DNA of 44,979 nucleotides, from positions 1-44,979 of the forward strand of contig JAFLBZ010000035.1 of the NCBI GenBank assembly GCA_017303715.1. The letters run 5' to 3'. The notes below the pieces were generated by a model, which did no database searches, was not told where the DNA came from, and saw only the letters and a program-made list of their open reading frames with translations. This DNA is from Rhodothermia bacterium (GTDB taxonomy: Bacteria; Bacteroidota; Rhodothermia; Rhodothermales; UBA2364). Positions within the stretch are counted from its first letter, which is position 1. Each line of letters starts with the position of its first letter. The translations under genes were made by a program, and so were the position numbers. This document shows, piece by piece, positions 16,149 to 25,829 of this stretch.

Positions 16149-16640
16149 TTATTTCACAAAGGCATGTGCGATCTCTGTGACAATTTTGTCGTAGGGATTA
16201 CGTTGATTGGCCGGATACACGATTTCAAAACTCTTGATGTAGTCATAGCTCATTCCCGGAACGGTATTCGCTTTTACAAGAATCGTTTTGCGGTAAAAAA
16301 TACGCCCGTCGTCTTGGAAGCCAGAAACAACAATAAACGTAGGTTTGACTCTTTTCAGTGTAACACGACGCCCTTCCGTAGCCATAAACAACTGTTCTTG
16401 CAAAACGGTATCGGTACGCATGACCACGCTTCCCCAAGTGGTGTACTCCGCCAGTCCATCGGCAGAACGGTACGATTGTCCATCCCCATTTGTTGGGGGC
16501 GGATCTGCAATCATGGCCGCTGGGTATTTGATGCTGTAATTAAAGCGTGCATTCGAGTACATTTTTGTAAGTTGGGCCATGCTAAGTGAAGCCCCAAATA
16601 CAAAAAATACCAGCATAAAAAAGATTCTCCGTGTCATCAT
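16149..16640 (-). CDS. Small exported protein of unknown function
   Basis: The 163-residue product has a clear signal peptide (MMTRRIFFMLVFFVFGASLSMAQ, cleavage after MAQ or before it). The mature part begins with NARFNYSIKYPA, which recalls the start of PsbP/DUF1795-like folds ('F.Y.I.YP'). It also contains RVTLKRVKPTFIVVSGFQDDGRIFYRKT and an AHAFVK end. No catalytic motif is visible. It is probably periplasmic or surface-associated. It runs towards the helicase gene and shares the intergenic hairpin with it. Confidence 0.6.
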   Translation of the reverse strand: MMTRRIFFMLVFFVFGASLSMAQLTKMYSNARFNYSIKYPAAMIADPPPTNGDGQSYRSADGLAEYTTWGSVVMRTDTVLQEQLFMATEGRRVTLKRVKPTFIVVSGFQDDGRIFYRKTILVKANTVPGMSYDYIKSFEIVYPANQRNPYDKIVTEIAHAFVK

Positions 16641-16753
16641 GGTATTTATTGGTCTGCTATTGTTGAGGTGAAGGTAAAAGGTTTTGATAAAATAAGATGC
16701 AATCTGCGTGCCTTAAATCAAGATTCACCAAACTTATTTTCGCAAATCGGAAA

Positions 16754-17164
16754 TTATTTGTGCGACGCTGCCTCTAACATCTTTATAAACCCTGTTTTAT
16801 TAAGAACTTGGATACACCTATCAAGATTGACTTCTTTCACCATAAAATAATCGGTATTATACGTTGAAAAAGCCATAATACTGATGTTCGCTTCTGCAAG
16901 TGGAGACAAAACCGAAGACAAGACACCGATTTCATCGAAGTTGAACGGCCCGACGAATTGGAGCAGTCGCCAGCCGGCTTCCACTTTCCCCCCTTTAGGC
17001 GAAGTGCCTTCGAGGCAAATGAGCGACTTCTCCTCCGGCGTAACGCTCCACGAAACTACACCCTCTTGCGACTTAAAAAATCCAGTTGGCAAGTCTTCGT
17101 CGGGTGAATACTGCACCACTTCATACTGCTTTGGTAAAAGGCGAAGGGTAATGTTTTCCCGCAT
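16754..17164 (-). CDS. ACT-domain protein (ACT_7/CASTOR-like)
   Basis: The ATG at 17164 overlaps the stop of the upstream DUF4397 gene (TGATG), so TTG at 17167 is not needed. The product is about 136 residues with two ACT-type halves. The first is WSVTPEEKSLICLEG-like; the second has FNFDEIGVLSSVLSPLAEANISIMAFSTYNTDYFMVKE, the classic ACT ligand-binding edge with I-x-x-x-S/T-x-x-x-D-Y/F. Such stand-alone ACT proteins bind amino acids or similar ligands and are often annotated only as ACT domain-containing. The target is unknown. Confidence 0.8.
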   Translation of the reverse strand: MRENITLRLLPKQYEVVQYSPDEDLPTGFFKSQEGVVSWSVTPEEKSLICLEGTSPKGGKVEAGWRLLQFVGPFNFDEIGVLSSVLSPLAEANISIMAFSTYNTDYFMVKEVNLDRCIQVLNKTGFIKMLEAASHK

Positions 17165-17847
17165 CAAAGGTTATCTTTTAGGTTAACCAGATCAAATTCG
17201 TCGTTATTGTTTATTGGGTCGGCCAAGATGAGCGTTCTAACATCACCAGCACCAATGGTTATGGTTTTGCTGGTAAAGTTGCGGCTTGGGTTAAGAATAA
17301 CAAGGTTATATTTTCCCGGATCAACTGTTTTGTACGGAACGAGGGTTTTAAAACCGACATTTCCTGCCCAAATCAAGACCGACTCAAAGTCTGCACCTTC
17401 TGGCGCTAAAAATAAACTATATTGTAAGGTGGTAGATTTAGCCCCCAAGACAAAGCGAACCAAGGCTTTTCCGGTGGGTGGCGTTTGCGTTGTTTCGTTA
17501 ATGGAGAGTAGCTCCGCTGTTTCCGCCCTTCCGAGCAAGAGCCAAAACAGGTTTTCGTCTTTGGAAAAGGTCTGTTGTTTTTGGATAATGGGAGATACAC
17601 CTCCTTGACGGTAGATCCCAACGGTTTGCCTTGACGTTGTTTTCACCTGAAAAGGGGCTGATCTCGCTTCGTAATTTAGGTTTGCAACGACCTCTGTACT
17701 CCCATTTTTTGCAGATAATAGGGGAACATCTGAAAGCCCGTTGTAAATGCGGATAGTTGCATAATCCGTTGTAACGGGGTCTCCGCCATCACAGCCAAGG
17801 TGGATTGCTAAAATAAAGAAGACAAACAAGAATTTTAATGTACGCAT
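17164..17847 (-). CDS. DUF4397 lipoprotein
   Basis: The start chosen is ATG 17847 (MRTLKFLFVFFILAIHLGC), because it gives a lipoprotein signal with the lipobox Cys at residue 19; the frame is open upstream to 17913 but that part has no signal features. The mature protein has DUF4397 features: IRIYNGLSDVPLL, then NLNYEARSAPFQVKTTSRQTV and a LLGRAETAELL segment, repeated as a second half (VRFVLGAKSTTLQYSLFL, YKTVDPGKYNLVI, DVRTLILAD). DUF4397 modules are beta-sandwich domains of surface lipoproteins with unknown ligands. It shares one base with the downstream ACT gene. Confidence 0.75.
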   Translation of the reverse strand: MRTLKFLFVFFILAIHLGCDGGDPVTTDYATIRIYNGLSDVPLLSAKNGSTEVVANLNYEARSAPFQVKTTSRQTVGIYRQGGVSPIIQKQQTFSKDENLFWLLLGRAETAELLSINETTQTPPTGKALVRFVLGAKSTTLQYSLFLAPEGADFESVLIWAGNVGFKTLVPYKTVDPGKYNLVILNPSRNFTSKTITIGAGDVRTLILADPINNNDEFDLVNLKDNL

Positions 17848-17944
17848 AAGTAATTTGTGCTTGAGGATAGAATTATCAGTTGTAGAATAATTGCAATAAA
17901 AGTAAATATACATTCCCCGAATTTCAAAACCCAGAATATTGGTT

Positions 17945-18784
17945 ATGTCGTATTTTTTACCGATTCAACGGATATTACGCTTGGTTGTATCGCTCATTCT
18001 GAGAACTGCTTGGCTTTCCATTCGCTTAAAGTTTCATCCAGAGGGCGAGCGGCGGCGAATCGCCTACACGGAAATCACCAAAACGGCGCGGCGGTTGTGC
18101 CGCATCTTGAATATTGAAGTACGAGTGACAAATGAGCCTCCAGACGTACAAAAAGGCTTGGTCGTGAGCAATCATTTGGGGTATATAGACATGTTGGTAC
18201 TTGCCTCGGTTTGGCCTGTATGCTTTGTAGCCCGACACACCTTAGAACAGGAATTTCTCTTTGGTTGGATTTCCAGTACCTTTCAGACCATTTTTGTAAA
18301 CCGAGACCGGAAAACCGCCACGGAAAACTTCGTCCGAGAAGTTCAGGGTCGGCTAAAAGATGGCTATCGGGTTTTGGTTTTTCCGGAAGGCCGTGCCACT
18401 TTAGGCGACACGGTTTACCCCTTCAAAACAGGTGCTTTTGAGGCCGTGTCTGGAACGGATTTGTCTATCGTTCCTATTTACATGGGCTTACATCAAATAG
18501 ACGGTGAAAAGCCCTTCGGAAATAGCCGATGGAAAATTTGCTGGCACGCCCCAATGCCTATTTTCAAACACATTTGGCGCTTACTTTCAATCAAAAAAAC
18601 TGTGATTGAGGTTACGTTTGCCAAACCTTTTTCGGCAGGTGGGTACAATCGCAAAACCGCCTCGATTGAAGCGAGAAAACGCATTCTGTCTCTTTTTGAG
18701 CAGCACCACCTCCGTCTTGATGCACCAGATTGGGCCATCAACCGAGCGGGCACGCCTCCTATCAAACTAACTGATCTGCCTTAA
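17945..18784 (+). CDS. PlsC-type 1-acylglycerol-3-phosphate acyltransferase
   Basis: ATG 17945 is preferred to TTG 17939. The 279-residue protein starts with an amphipathic/hydrophobic helix (LRLVVSLILRTAW), followed by the acyltransferase blocks: SNHLGYIDMLVL (NHxxxxD, I), FVNRDRKTA (II), VLVFPEGRATLGD (FPEG, III) and IVPIYMGL (IV). The order and spacing are typical of PlsC-like enzymes that acylate lysophosphatidic acid in phospholipid synthesis on the inner membrane; some relatives acylate other lipids such as ornithine lipid. Its 3' end overlaps the convergent PPK2 gene by 23 bases. Confidence 0.8.
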   Translation: MSYFLPIQRILRLVVSLILRTAWLSIRLKFHPEGERRRIAYTEITKTARRLCRILNIEVRVTNEPPDVQKGLVVSNHLGYIDMLVLASVWPVCFVARHTLEQEFLFGWISSTFQTIFVNRDRKTATENFVREVQGRLKDGYRVLVFPEGRATLGDTVYPFKTGAFEAVSGTDLSIVPIYMGLHQIDGEKPFGNSRWKICWHAPMPIFKHIWRLLSIKKTVIEVTFAKPFSAGGYNRKTASIEARKRILSLFEQHHLRLDAPDWAINRAGTPPIKLTDLP

Positions 18785-19577
18785 ACTGTGCAAGGTCAAA
18801 AGCGGGTTCTGGATATCGTGGCTTCATTTTTTCCAAGACATCGCGTAGGATTTGACTAACGACTAAAGTCCGGAACCATTTGTGTTCCGCTGGAACGACA
18901 TACCAAGGTGCTTGTTCAGTTGAGCAACGGCTAAGAGCCAATTCATATGCCCGCATATATTTATCCCACAATTTACGCTCCTCCAAATCTGCTGGATTAA
19001 ACTTCCAGTGTTTTTTAGGGTCTTCTAATCGCTCCTTAAACTGCTCTAATTGATACGAGGGCGAAATGTGGAGCATGATTTTAACTACCTTCGTACCATG
19101 TTCATGTAGTAGGCGTTCAAAATCGTTGATTTGGTCGTAGCGTTTTTTGATGAGTTTTTCGGGCGCCCAGTCATGTACACGTACAATAAGCACATCCTCG
19201 TAGTGTGAGCGATTGAAAATGGTAATATGTCCCTTCGGCGGCGTTTTTGGATGAACTCGCCACAAGAAGTCATGCGATTTTTCTTCGTCGGTAGGTGCTT
19301 TAAAGCTCTGAACCAAAACCCCTTGTGGATTTAAACCATTGGTAATGGCTTTGATGGTACTGTCTTTTCCGGCAGCGTCCATCGCCTGAATCACCAATAA
19401 GACTGCCCGTTTGTCTTCGGCATATAAACGGGTTTGAAGTTCGTCAATCGCTTCGATGTTCTCAGCCAATTTAGCCAAGGCTTTTTCTTTGTCGAAGTCT
19501 AAGGTTTCGGCAGGATTTCTTTTTTTTAGAGACAGTTTTTTATCCGGCGCTACACGGAAGGAGTCGTAGAAGGCCAT
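18762..19577 (-). CDS. ppk2: Polyphosphate kinase 2 family protein (single domain)
   Basis: The 271-residue protein has the PPK2 core: VLLVIQAMDAAGKDSTIKAI (Walker A-like GxxxGK), TDEEKSHDFLWRVH, GHITIFNRSHYEDVL (Walker B) and a helical lid with DFERLLHEHGTKVVKIMLHIS. The end has WYVVPAEHKWFRTLVVSQIL. Length and motifs fit one-domain PPK2 enzymes, which use polyphosphate to phosphorylate ADP, GDP or AMP in the cytoplasm. The class (I, II or III) cannot be decided safely; the short N-terminus favours class III. It is tail-to-tail with plsC, sharing 23 bases of coding sequence. Confidence 0.85.
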   Translation of the reverse strand: MAFYDSFRVAPDKKLSLKKRNPAETLDFDKEKALAKLAENIEAIDELQTRLYAEDKRAVLLVIQAMDAAGKDSTIKAITNGLNPQGVLVQSFKAPTDEEKSHDFLWRVHPKTPPKGHITIFNRSHYEDVLIVRVHDWAPEKLIKKRYDQINDFERLLHEHGTKVVKIMLHISPSYQLEQFKERLEDPKKHWKFNPADLEERKLWDKYMRAYELALSRCSTEQAPWYVVPAEHKWFRTLVVSQILRDVLEKMKPRYPEPAFDLAQFKADQLV

Positions 19578-19645
19578 ATTTTTCTGGATTAGAAATAAAA
19601 ATATCGTATTTTGTTACTTGTTCAAACTACAAAAATTCATGCCTT

Positions 19646-20449
19646 ATGCAAAGCTCATTTTTTTTGTTTGCCATCCTTCTCTCCTTTTTAGGAAGCCCTA
19701 ATTTATCAAACACAAACGAGGTTGTCGAAGATTTTTCCGTACTATATAACACCTATGGTGTATCTGGCTCCTTTTTGCTCTTTGATTTACGAAAGAACGA
19801 ATACACCGTTTATAACAAATCTCTTTGCGAAAAGGGGTTTTTGCCAGCCTCTACGTTTAAGATTCCCAATACTTTAATTGCTTTAGAAAATGGAGTTGTT
19901 CAAGACGAAAACACGGTTTTCAAGTGGGACGGCGTAAAGAGAAGTATTGAAAACTGGAACCAAGACACGTCCCTACAAATGGCTTTCCAAAACTCAACTG
20001 TTTGGTATTATCAAAAAATTGCACGAGATGTGGGCTTCGTCAAAATGAACCATTGGTTGCAAAAATTGAACTATGGCAACCACTCTATGGATGGACAACT
20101 GGATCGGTTCTGGTTAGATGGAAATATTCGGATCTCGCAGTACCAGCAAATTGACTTTATTAGACGGCTACACCTTAACCAATTACCCGTTTCTACCAAG
20201 AGTGCAAATGTTCTCAAAAAAATTATGGTGAGGAAAGAAACCTCATCTTACACTTACCGCGCAAAAACTGGCTGGTCTGATCGGAATGGTAAGTCCCTAG
20301 GTTGGTTTGTCGGCTATGTCACCAAGGGAGAAGAGGCATATCTTTTTGCAAATCGTGTGGATGGAACGCCGGAAAATGCAAAATTTGGCACTGCAAGAAT
20401 AGAAATTACTGAAACGATCTTAAAGCAAAAAGGGATTTTGCCCCAGTAA
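19646..20449 (+). CDS. Class D (OXA-type) beta-lactamase-like protein
   Basis: The 267-residue exported serine hydrolase has an N-terminal signal (SSFFLFAILLSFLGSP). Active-site motifs in order are PASTFKIPN (STFK; Ser nucleophile and carbamylatable Lys, near residue 70), NSTVWYYQ (S-x-V), LNYGN (Y-G-N), FWLDGNIRIS and RAKTGWS (KTG), with WFVGYV behind it. All catalytic elements of class D enzymes are present, so beta-lactam hydrolysis is likely, although the spectrum is unknown. There is no integron, IS or resistance gene beside it, and codon use is like its neighbours, so it looks like a resident chromosomal gene. A strong terminator follows. Confidence 0.85.
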   Translation: MQSSFFLFAILLSFLGSPNLSNTNEVVEDFSVLYNTYGVSGSFLLFDLRKNEYTVYNKSLCEKGFLPASTFKIPNTLIALENGVVQDENTVFKWDGVKRSIENWNQDTSLQMAFQNSTVWYYQKIARDVGFVKMNHWLQKLNYGNHSMDGQLDRFWLDGNIRISQYQQIDFIRRLHLNQLPVSTKSANVLKKIMVRKETSSYTYRAKTGWSDRNGKSLGWFVGYVTKGEEAYLFANRVDGTPENAKFGTARIEITETILKQKGILPQ

Positions 20450-20470
20450 ACGTCTCAAAACGCTTGTAAA

Positions 20471-20500
20471 AACGCCTTATCGCAAAGTAAGGCGTTTTTT
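20471..20500 (+). terminator. Intrinsic terminator after class D beta-lactamase gene
   Basis: AACGCCTTA (20471-20479) and TAAGGCGTT (20488-20496) form a perfect 9-bp stem with an 8-base loop, followed by T-run to 20501. Confidence 0.85.
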
Positions 20501-20712
20501 TATTCCATTTAGGCGGTTTCCCTTGTGGTTTCTCTGCATATAGAGAAGCTCCTAATTTTAAGGATCCTACAACTTACAGCGCGATGAATAAAAGCCCCTA
20601 ATGGTTTAATGATTTAAAACAGATTTATGAAATCCTCAAAAATGACTACTTTAGCAATTTCAGTGTAGTATTTTATTAGACGTTCCTATTAATTCCTCAA
20701 ATAAGTCTGCAC

Positions 20713-23700
20713 ATGAAACAAACAATTTCATCATTAAAATTGTCACTATTTAGTGCTTTTTTATTACTACTATTTCTTATACCAGGCAAAGTCTGGTCGC
20801 AGTCTGATACACCCGACTGGGTTAGGTTGATGCGCACTAAAAACGCGAATGTTCTTGAGGTGATGCGCCTTCGGGATGCTTGGTGCGAAACCCGCGAATG
20901 TGAACAACGGGAAGGCTTTGAGTCCGAAGAAGGTGGAGATGATGCGTGGAACCAAGAATTTGAACGCTGGATTCGGAAAGTAAAACCAATCACACCACAG
21001 GGGTATCAAACCAAGCCTGATTATAAGAGACGTGAGCAACAAGATCGCCAATACTTAGACCGCTTTCGACAAGCCCAAAATGCTATGAGTAAAACGGGGA
21101 GCGGGACTTGGGAATCCGTTGGGCCTTTTCGAACAGACCAAGAAGCCTCCACAAATTACGGAAATCCGGGATCTGGGCATCTTTATGTGACCCGTCGCGC
21201 TCCAGATAATGCCAATGTAGTTTATGCCGGATGTGCTGGCTGTGGAGTCTGGAAAACCACCGATGCGGGTGCGAATTGGTTGCTGATGACCAAAGATGAA
21301 TTGGTGACAGAAGTCTATGCAATGGCGGTTGTAGATGCCAATACCGTCTATTTTGGTAATCGTCGGGATCAAAAAATATATAAAACGACCAATGGCGGTA
21401 CGAGTTGGACAAAGTTGGGCGGTACTACTTTTTCTGACCTTGATGTCTCTTTTAATGATATTGTTGCGGGAAATACCTCCACAAACATACTCTTCACAGC
21501 AACCGACGAGGGGCTTTTCCGTTCGGCAGATGATGGTAGCAACTGGAACCTTATTATGGGGGGAGACTGGCAAGAAGTTGAGTTCAAGCCCGGAGACGAT
21601 AATACCGTATATGCCGTTCGTGTTGCCAAGAACCATACCGAGTTCTGGAAGTCTATTGATGGCGGACTGACTTTTGGGGTGCAATCTAATGGCTGGCCCG
21701 GCATTGGAAGTGCCACCAACTTAACCGGGTTTTCGGCCTTGGCCAATGGTGGTAATGCTACAATTCAGTTTGCCGCTGACCCAGAATTAGGCTCAGGCAG
21801 TAATACCGACTTTACCATTGAGATGCGGGTACGGCAAAACGAATACACCTATTGGAGTACGTTCTTGGGGAATGCTTGGTGGTATGGAAACAACACAAAA
21901 GGGATGGCTATTGGTGTTGGTGGTGGGGGTGGTTTACAATTTCATATCGCCGACGGAACAACGCAGTTAAATCTAAGCACCTCTCACATAGCTGATGGTG
22001 AATGGCATCAGATTGCAGTGGTTTATCGGGCAACAGGTCAAAAAGAGCTTTGGCTCGACGGCGCTTTAGTGGCTTCCTCTAATACCAATATTGCCACTAC
22101 AACCAATTCTACTGATCCTTTAAGGATGTATGCTTTTGCTGCTGGATATGACCTCAATGCAGATATTGCCCAGCTTCGAATCTGGAATACAGCCCTGTCC
22201 TCCACAACGCTTAACAGCTATTGGAATGTAAACGTACCTACCGATCACCCCAATTACGCCAATCTTTTGCACGAATGGCGTTTTACCGAAGGAACTGGAA
22301 CGTCCATTGGTGATAGCAAAGGCACAAATACAGGAACGGTGAGCGGAGCGGGTTCTTCTTGGCTGACCAACCAAACTATGACCCGAATAACGGAGTATTT
22401 TTCTAATGCCGGTGATGAGCAAAGACGAACTGAAATTGCCGTAACTCCTGCAGATCCGAATCGCGTTTATGCACTCCTTTCGGGGGTTATGAATGGTGGC
22501 TCTGGCTTGGTAGGGGTATATCGTAGCGATGATGGCGGAGAAACTTGGACGCATAAATGCTGTGGAACTGGTCCCGGCGGTACCGCATCCAGTAGCAATC
22601 CCAATATTTTAAGTTATGCAGGTGATGGCGTGGAAGAAGGGGGGCAATATTATTATGATTTAACGCTTGGGGTATCGCCAACCAATGCGGATGATGTTTA
22701 TACAGGTGGGATTGCCGTTTGGAAGTCCACCGATGGTGGTAGTACCTTCTCGAATTTGATGGGACGTTGGTACTGGGTATCAAGTCAACCCGATAAATAC
22801 ATCCATGCAGATGTTCACGACATAAACATCTATCCCGATGGAAGTATCTGGGTTGCTTGCGATGGGGGTGCTTTTTATTCACCAGACAATGGTGCTACGT
22901 TCCGCCAGCGGCACAATGGGATTCAGGCTTCAGACTTTTGGGGCTTTGCGATTCATCCCTTTAACAATGAAGTTATGATTGGTGGAACCTATCATAATGG
23001 AACCTTAATGAAGGATGGTGCAACTTTTGATGGTGGCTGGGTGCATGTCGGTGGTGGTGATGACTATTTTGGTGCTGCCAGCCCGATTGATGATCGTACC
23101 CTTTTTGCTCGGAACCTCACCCGTTATCAACTTTCCGGGATTCGCTTAGATGGCTGGGATGGCTTTTCGGTGTCCAAAACCATGAACCAAGGTGCCTCGG
23201 CGATGAACTCTTCTAATCTAGCCTTTAAGCCCAATTGTGGACAATGTTTCTATTTAGGGTCCAACGATGAAATTTGGTACACTTCCGACAATGGGGCGAG
23301 CTTCACGCTGACTAAAGATTTTGGCAATGGATATAATGTCACGAGGATTGAGGTGGCTTATTCCAATGCCAATACCATTTATGCTGCACAGTACGGGGCC
23401 TATAACAACAATAACCGTAAATTGTGGCGTTCGGATGATGGCGGCCAAAACTGGACAGATATTACGCCTACAGCTGAAGTGGGCGGTCTCAATAACGCCG
23501 GATTTGATTTTGTAGTAGATTCGCAAGATGCAAACACCTTGTGGCTCACCAAACGCCATGAATGGGGATGGAACTATTATAATGGTGTTAAAGTGTATAA
23601 GTCTGACAATGGCGGTACATCTTGGACGAATTTGAGCACCTCAACCTTAGACGATCAGCACATCAATACCATTGTCCACAAACGCGGTTCAAATGGTGGG

Positions 23701-25788
23701 GTTTATATCGGCACGGACAAAACGGTTTATTACCGCAACAACAGCATGAGCGACTGGGCTGCCTATAGCAATGGTTTACCTGCTATTACACCAACCCGGT
23801 ACTTAGGGATTGATTATCGGAACAGCAAAATCGTCGCGGCTACTTATGGCCGGAGTGTATATCGTGCGGATCTTTATGAAGCCCCCACCGTCCAAGCCGG
23901 ACTTGCTGTTGCAGAGACGACAAGTAATTGCTCGCGTGATTCCTTCACAATCTATGACCAATCGGTTGCAAGTGCTTCTTCAACCCGTTCATGGACGTTT
24001 ACTGACGGTAATCCCGCGACCTCGAACGCCCTTAACCCCACCATTTCATTTACTTCGGGTGGATCAAAAAGCATAAGTTTATCGGTTACCGAAAATGGAC
24101 AAACCAGCCATTATACTGCCAATAACTTACTAACAATTACGGATGGATGTGCGATCGAGGCCCTACCGGTGAATGCCCTTAGCCTAACGACCAATAGCAG
24201 TTACGCAACGACCCCAGCCCTAAACCAAACCTCCAATACCATCACTTTGATGGGGTGGATTAAGCCGAATGGCCAACAAGCATCAAATGCTGGCTTGTTT
24301 TTTTCTGGAAGTGGCGGGGCGACTGGCTTGAACCTCAAAGGTGCGACAGCAACCGAAAGCGAATTGGGCTATCATTGGGCAAATAGCTCTGGCAGCTATA
24401 ATTTCTCATCTGGCTTACAGGTTCCGGTCAATCAATGGTCTCATGTTGCTCTGGTCGTCAATGGAACCTCGGCAAAACTCTATCTCAATGGGAAAGCAGC
24501 TACACGAACCGCAACGCACAATGCCGTTAACTTCTCCAGCGGTTTTAATTTGGGGAATGATCGTGGCAATTCCAGCCGTACCTTTAAAGGTCTAATGGAA
24601 GAGATTCGGATTTACAATCGGGCCTTATCCCAAGAAGAAATCCGTGAACGAATGCACCTTACAGGCAATGTGGGAAGTGATGCGAACTTGGTTTCCTATT
24701 ATCAATTTAATGAAAGTGCGGGCAAGATATTGGATCGTATCGGAACGGCACATGCCACCTTGAACGGTTCAGCAAGCCGAGCCAGTTCGGCGGCTCCTGT
24801 CGCCACGGGTGTAAGTAATCGCCAAACAGTGATCGCAAGCGGTGTGGTATCTTTTGGCACAACGGGGGTAACCATTGATTTCTCATCCGGTGGAACTTTA
24901 CCAAATGGGGAAATTGCCGTTTCCCGTTTGGACGCGGCACCCAATGTGGATACTGGCATTACCGCAAAAAGCCGCAGTTATTGGGTTATCGAAAACTTCG
25001 GTACAAATGCAAGTTTTACGAATCTAAATAGCATCACTTTTTCCAATATCGGCAATGTAACCGCCTCGGACGTAGCCTCCCCTAACCGCTTTAAACTCTA
25101 TAAACGAGATTCTCGCGCCGATGATCAGACGTGGACGTTGGTCGGAACGGGAACGTCAGCGATTGCGGGTTCGGATGGGAGCGTAACTTTTGGCAGTTCA
25201 AGTATAACGTCTTTTAGCCAGTTTTTGATTACAAACGAGGAAGGCTCCTCTCTGCCGATCACCTTAGCCGCATTTCAGGTTGCAGCCACAACAAATCATG
25301 AAGTGAGCGCAACTTGGGCGACACATTCCGAGACAAAAACAGACCACTACATTCTGGAGCGTAGCAAAGACCAAACTGATTGGGAAAAAGTTGCGACACT
25401 GCCCGCTAAAGGAGAATCTGGAACGATCCAAAATTATGAACTTCGCGATCCCATGCCGAGAAAAGGAACCACTTGGTATCGGCTCAAAACCATGAACCGC
25501 GACGGTTCAAGCCAAATCAGCAGCATTCAAGAACTTACGTTGGAGACATTGGGCTTCGACTTGGCGACCTACCCAAATCCGGCACCGCGTAACACGGGCC
25601 TCAACATTGCCAATGGAATGGCTGGTACGGCAACCTTCATGCTTTATGATGTGCAAGGGAGAAAAGTAAAAACAGTACTTGTGGAAGACCGATCGGAGTT
25701 AAACATTGCCGATTTACCTGCCGGAATGTACTTCTGGATGGCACAAACCAAATCGAAAATTAAGACTGGAAGAATCGTGGTCGAATAA
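20713..25788 (+). CDS. Large T9SS-secreted protein: sortilin-like propeller with two LamG domains and PKD domain
   Basis: The 1691-residue protein has a signal peptide (cleaved near VWSQ, residue 30). A BNR/VPS10-type propeller follows with repeated Asp-box-like strands: VWKTTDAGANW, IYKTTNGGTSW, YRSDDGGETW, WRSDDGGQNW, YKSDNGGTSW. A LamG-type domain at about residues 335-550 (FTIEMRVRQN, DGEWHQIAVVYR, ELWLDGALV, IAQLRIWNTALS) is inserted inside the propeller. After residue 1060 comes a PKD-like domain (FTIYDQSV, RSWTFTDGNPATS), a second LamG (MGWIKPNG, WSHVALVVNG, EEIRIYNRALSQEEI), a fibronectin-like segment, and a T9SS type A sorting domain (ATYPNPAPRN, MLYDVQGRKV, LPAGMYFWM). It is probably a cell-surface adhesin or glycan-binding protein. 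A terminator follows. Confidence 0.8.
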   Translation: MKQTISSLKLSLFSAFLLLLFLIPGKVWSQSDTPDWVRLMRTKNANVLEVMRLRDAWCETRECEQREGFESEEGGDDAWNQEFERWIRKVKPITPQGYQTKPDYKRREQQDRQYLDRFRQAQNAMSKTGSGTWESVGPFRTDQEASTNYGNPGSGHLYVTRRAPDNANVVYAGCAGCGVWKTTDAGANWLLMTKDELVTEVYAMAVVDANTVYFGNRRDQKIYKTTNGGTSWTKLGGTTFSDLDVSFNDIVAGNTSTNILFTATDEGLFRSADDGSNWNLIMGGDWQEVEFKPGDDNTVYAVRVAKNHTEFWKSIDGGLTFGVQSNGWPGIGSATNLTGFSALANGGNATIQFAADPELGSGSNTDFTIEMRVRQNEYTYWSTFLGNAWWYGNNTKGMAIGVGGGGGLQFHIADGTTQLNLSTSHIADGEWHQIAVVYRATGQKELWLDGALVASSNTNIATTTNSTDPLRMYAFAAGYDLNADIAQLRIWNTALSSTTLNSYWNVNVPTDHPNYANLLHEWRFTEGTGTSIGDSKGTNTGTVSGAGSSWLTNQTMTRITEYFSNAGDEQRRTEIAVTPADPNRVYALLSGVMNGGSGLVGVYRSDDGGETWTHKCCGTGPGGTASSSNPNILSYAGDGVEEGGQYYYDLTLGVSPTNADDVYTGGIAVWKSTDGGSTFSNLMGRWYWVSSQPDKYIHADVHDINIYPDGSIWVACDGGAFYSPDNGATFRQRHNGIQASDFWGFAIHPFNNEVMIGGTYHNGTLMKDGATFDGGWVHVGGGDDYFGAASPIDDRTLFARNLTRYQLSGIRLDGWDGFSVSKTMNQGASAMNSSNLAFKPNCGQCFYLGSNDEIWYTSDNGASFTLTKDFGNGYNVTRIEVAYSNANTIYAAQYGAYNNNNRKLWRSDDGGQNWTDITPTAEVGGLNNAGFDFVVDSQDANTLWLTKRHEWGWNYYNGVKVYKSDNGGTSWTNLSTSTLDDQHINTIVHKRGSNGGVYIGTDKTVYYRNNSMSDWAAYSNGLPAITPTRYLGIDYRNSKIVAATYGRSVYRADLYEAPTVQAGLAVAETTSNCSRDSFTIYDQSVASASSTRSWTFTDGNPATSNALNPTISFTSGGSKSISLSVTENGQTSHYTANNLLTITDGCAIEALPVNALSLTTNSSYATTPALNQTSNTITLMGWIKPNGQQASNAGLFFSGSGGATGLNLKGATATESELGYHWANSSGSYNFSSGLQVPVNQWSHVALVVNGTSAKLYLNGKAATRTATHNAVNFSSGFNLGNDRGNSSRTFKGLMEEIRIYNRALSQEEIRERMHLTGNVGSDANLVSYYQFNESAGKILDRIGTAHATLNGSASRASSAAPVATGVSNRQTVIASGVVSFGTTGVTIDFSSGGTLPNGEIAVSRLDAAPNVDTGITAKSRSYWVIENFGTNASFTNLNSITFSNIGNVTASDVASPNRFKLYKRDSRADDQTWTLVGTGTSAIAGSDGSVTFGSSSITSFSQFLITNEEGSSLPITLAAFQVAATTNHEVSATWATHSETKTDHYILERSKDQTDWEKVATLPAKGESGTIQNYELRDPMPRKGTTWYRLKTMNRDGSSQISSIQELTLETLGFDLATYPNPAPRNTGLNIANGMAGTATFMLYDVQGRKVKTVLVEDRSELNIADLPAGMYFWMAQTKSKIKTGRIVVE

Positions 25789-25797
25789 CGGAAATAA

Positions 25798-25829
25798 AAA
25801 GGGAGGCTTTTCGCGATTGGCCTCCCTTT
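25798..25829 (+). terminator. Intrinsic terminator after the 1691-residue T9SS protein gene
   Basis: AAAGGGAGGC (25798-25807) and GCCTCCCTTT (25820-25829) form a perfect 10-bp stem ten bases after the stop codon. Confidence 0.85.
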
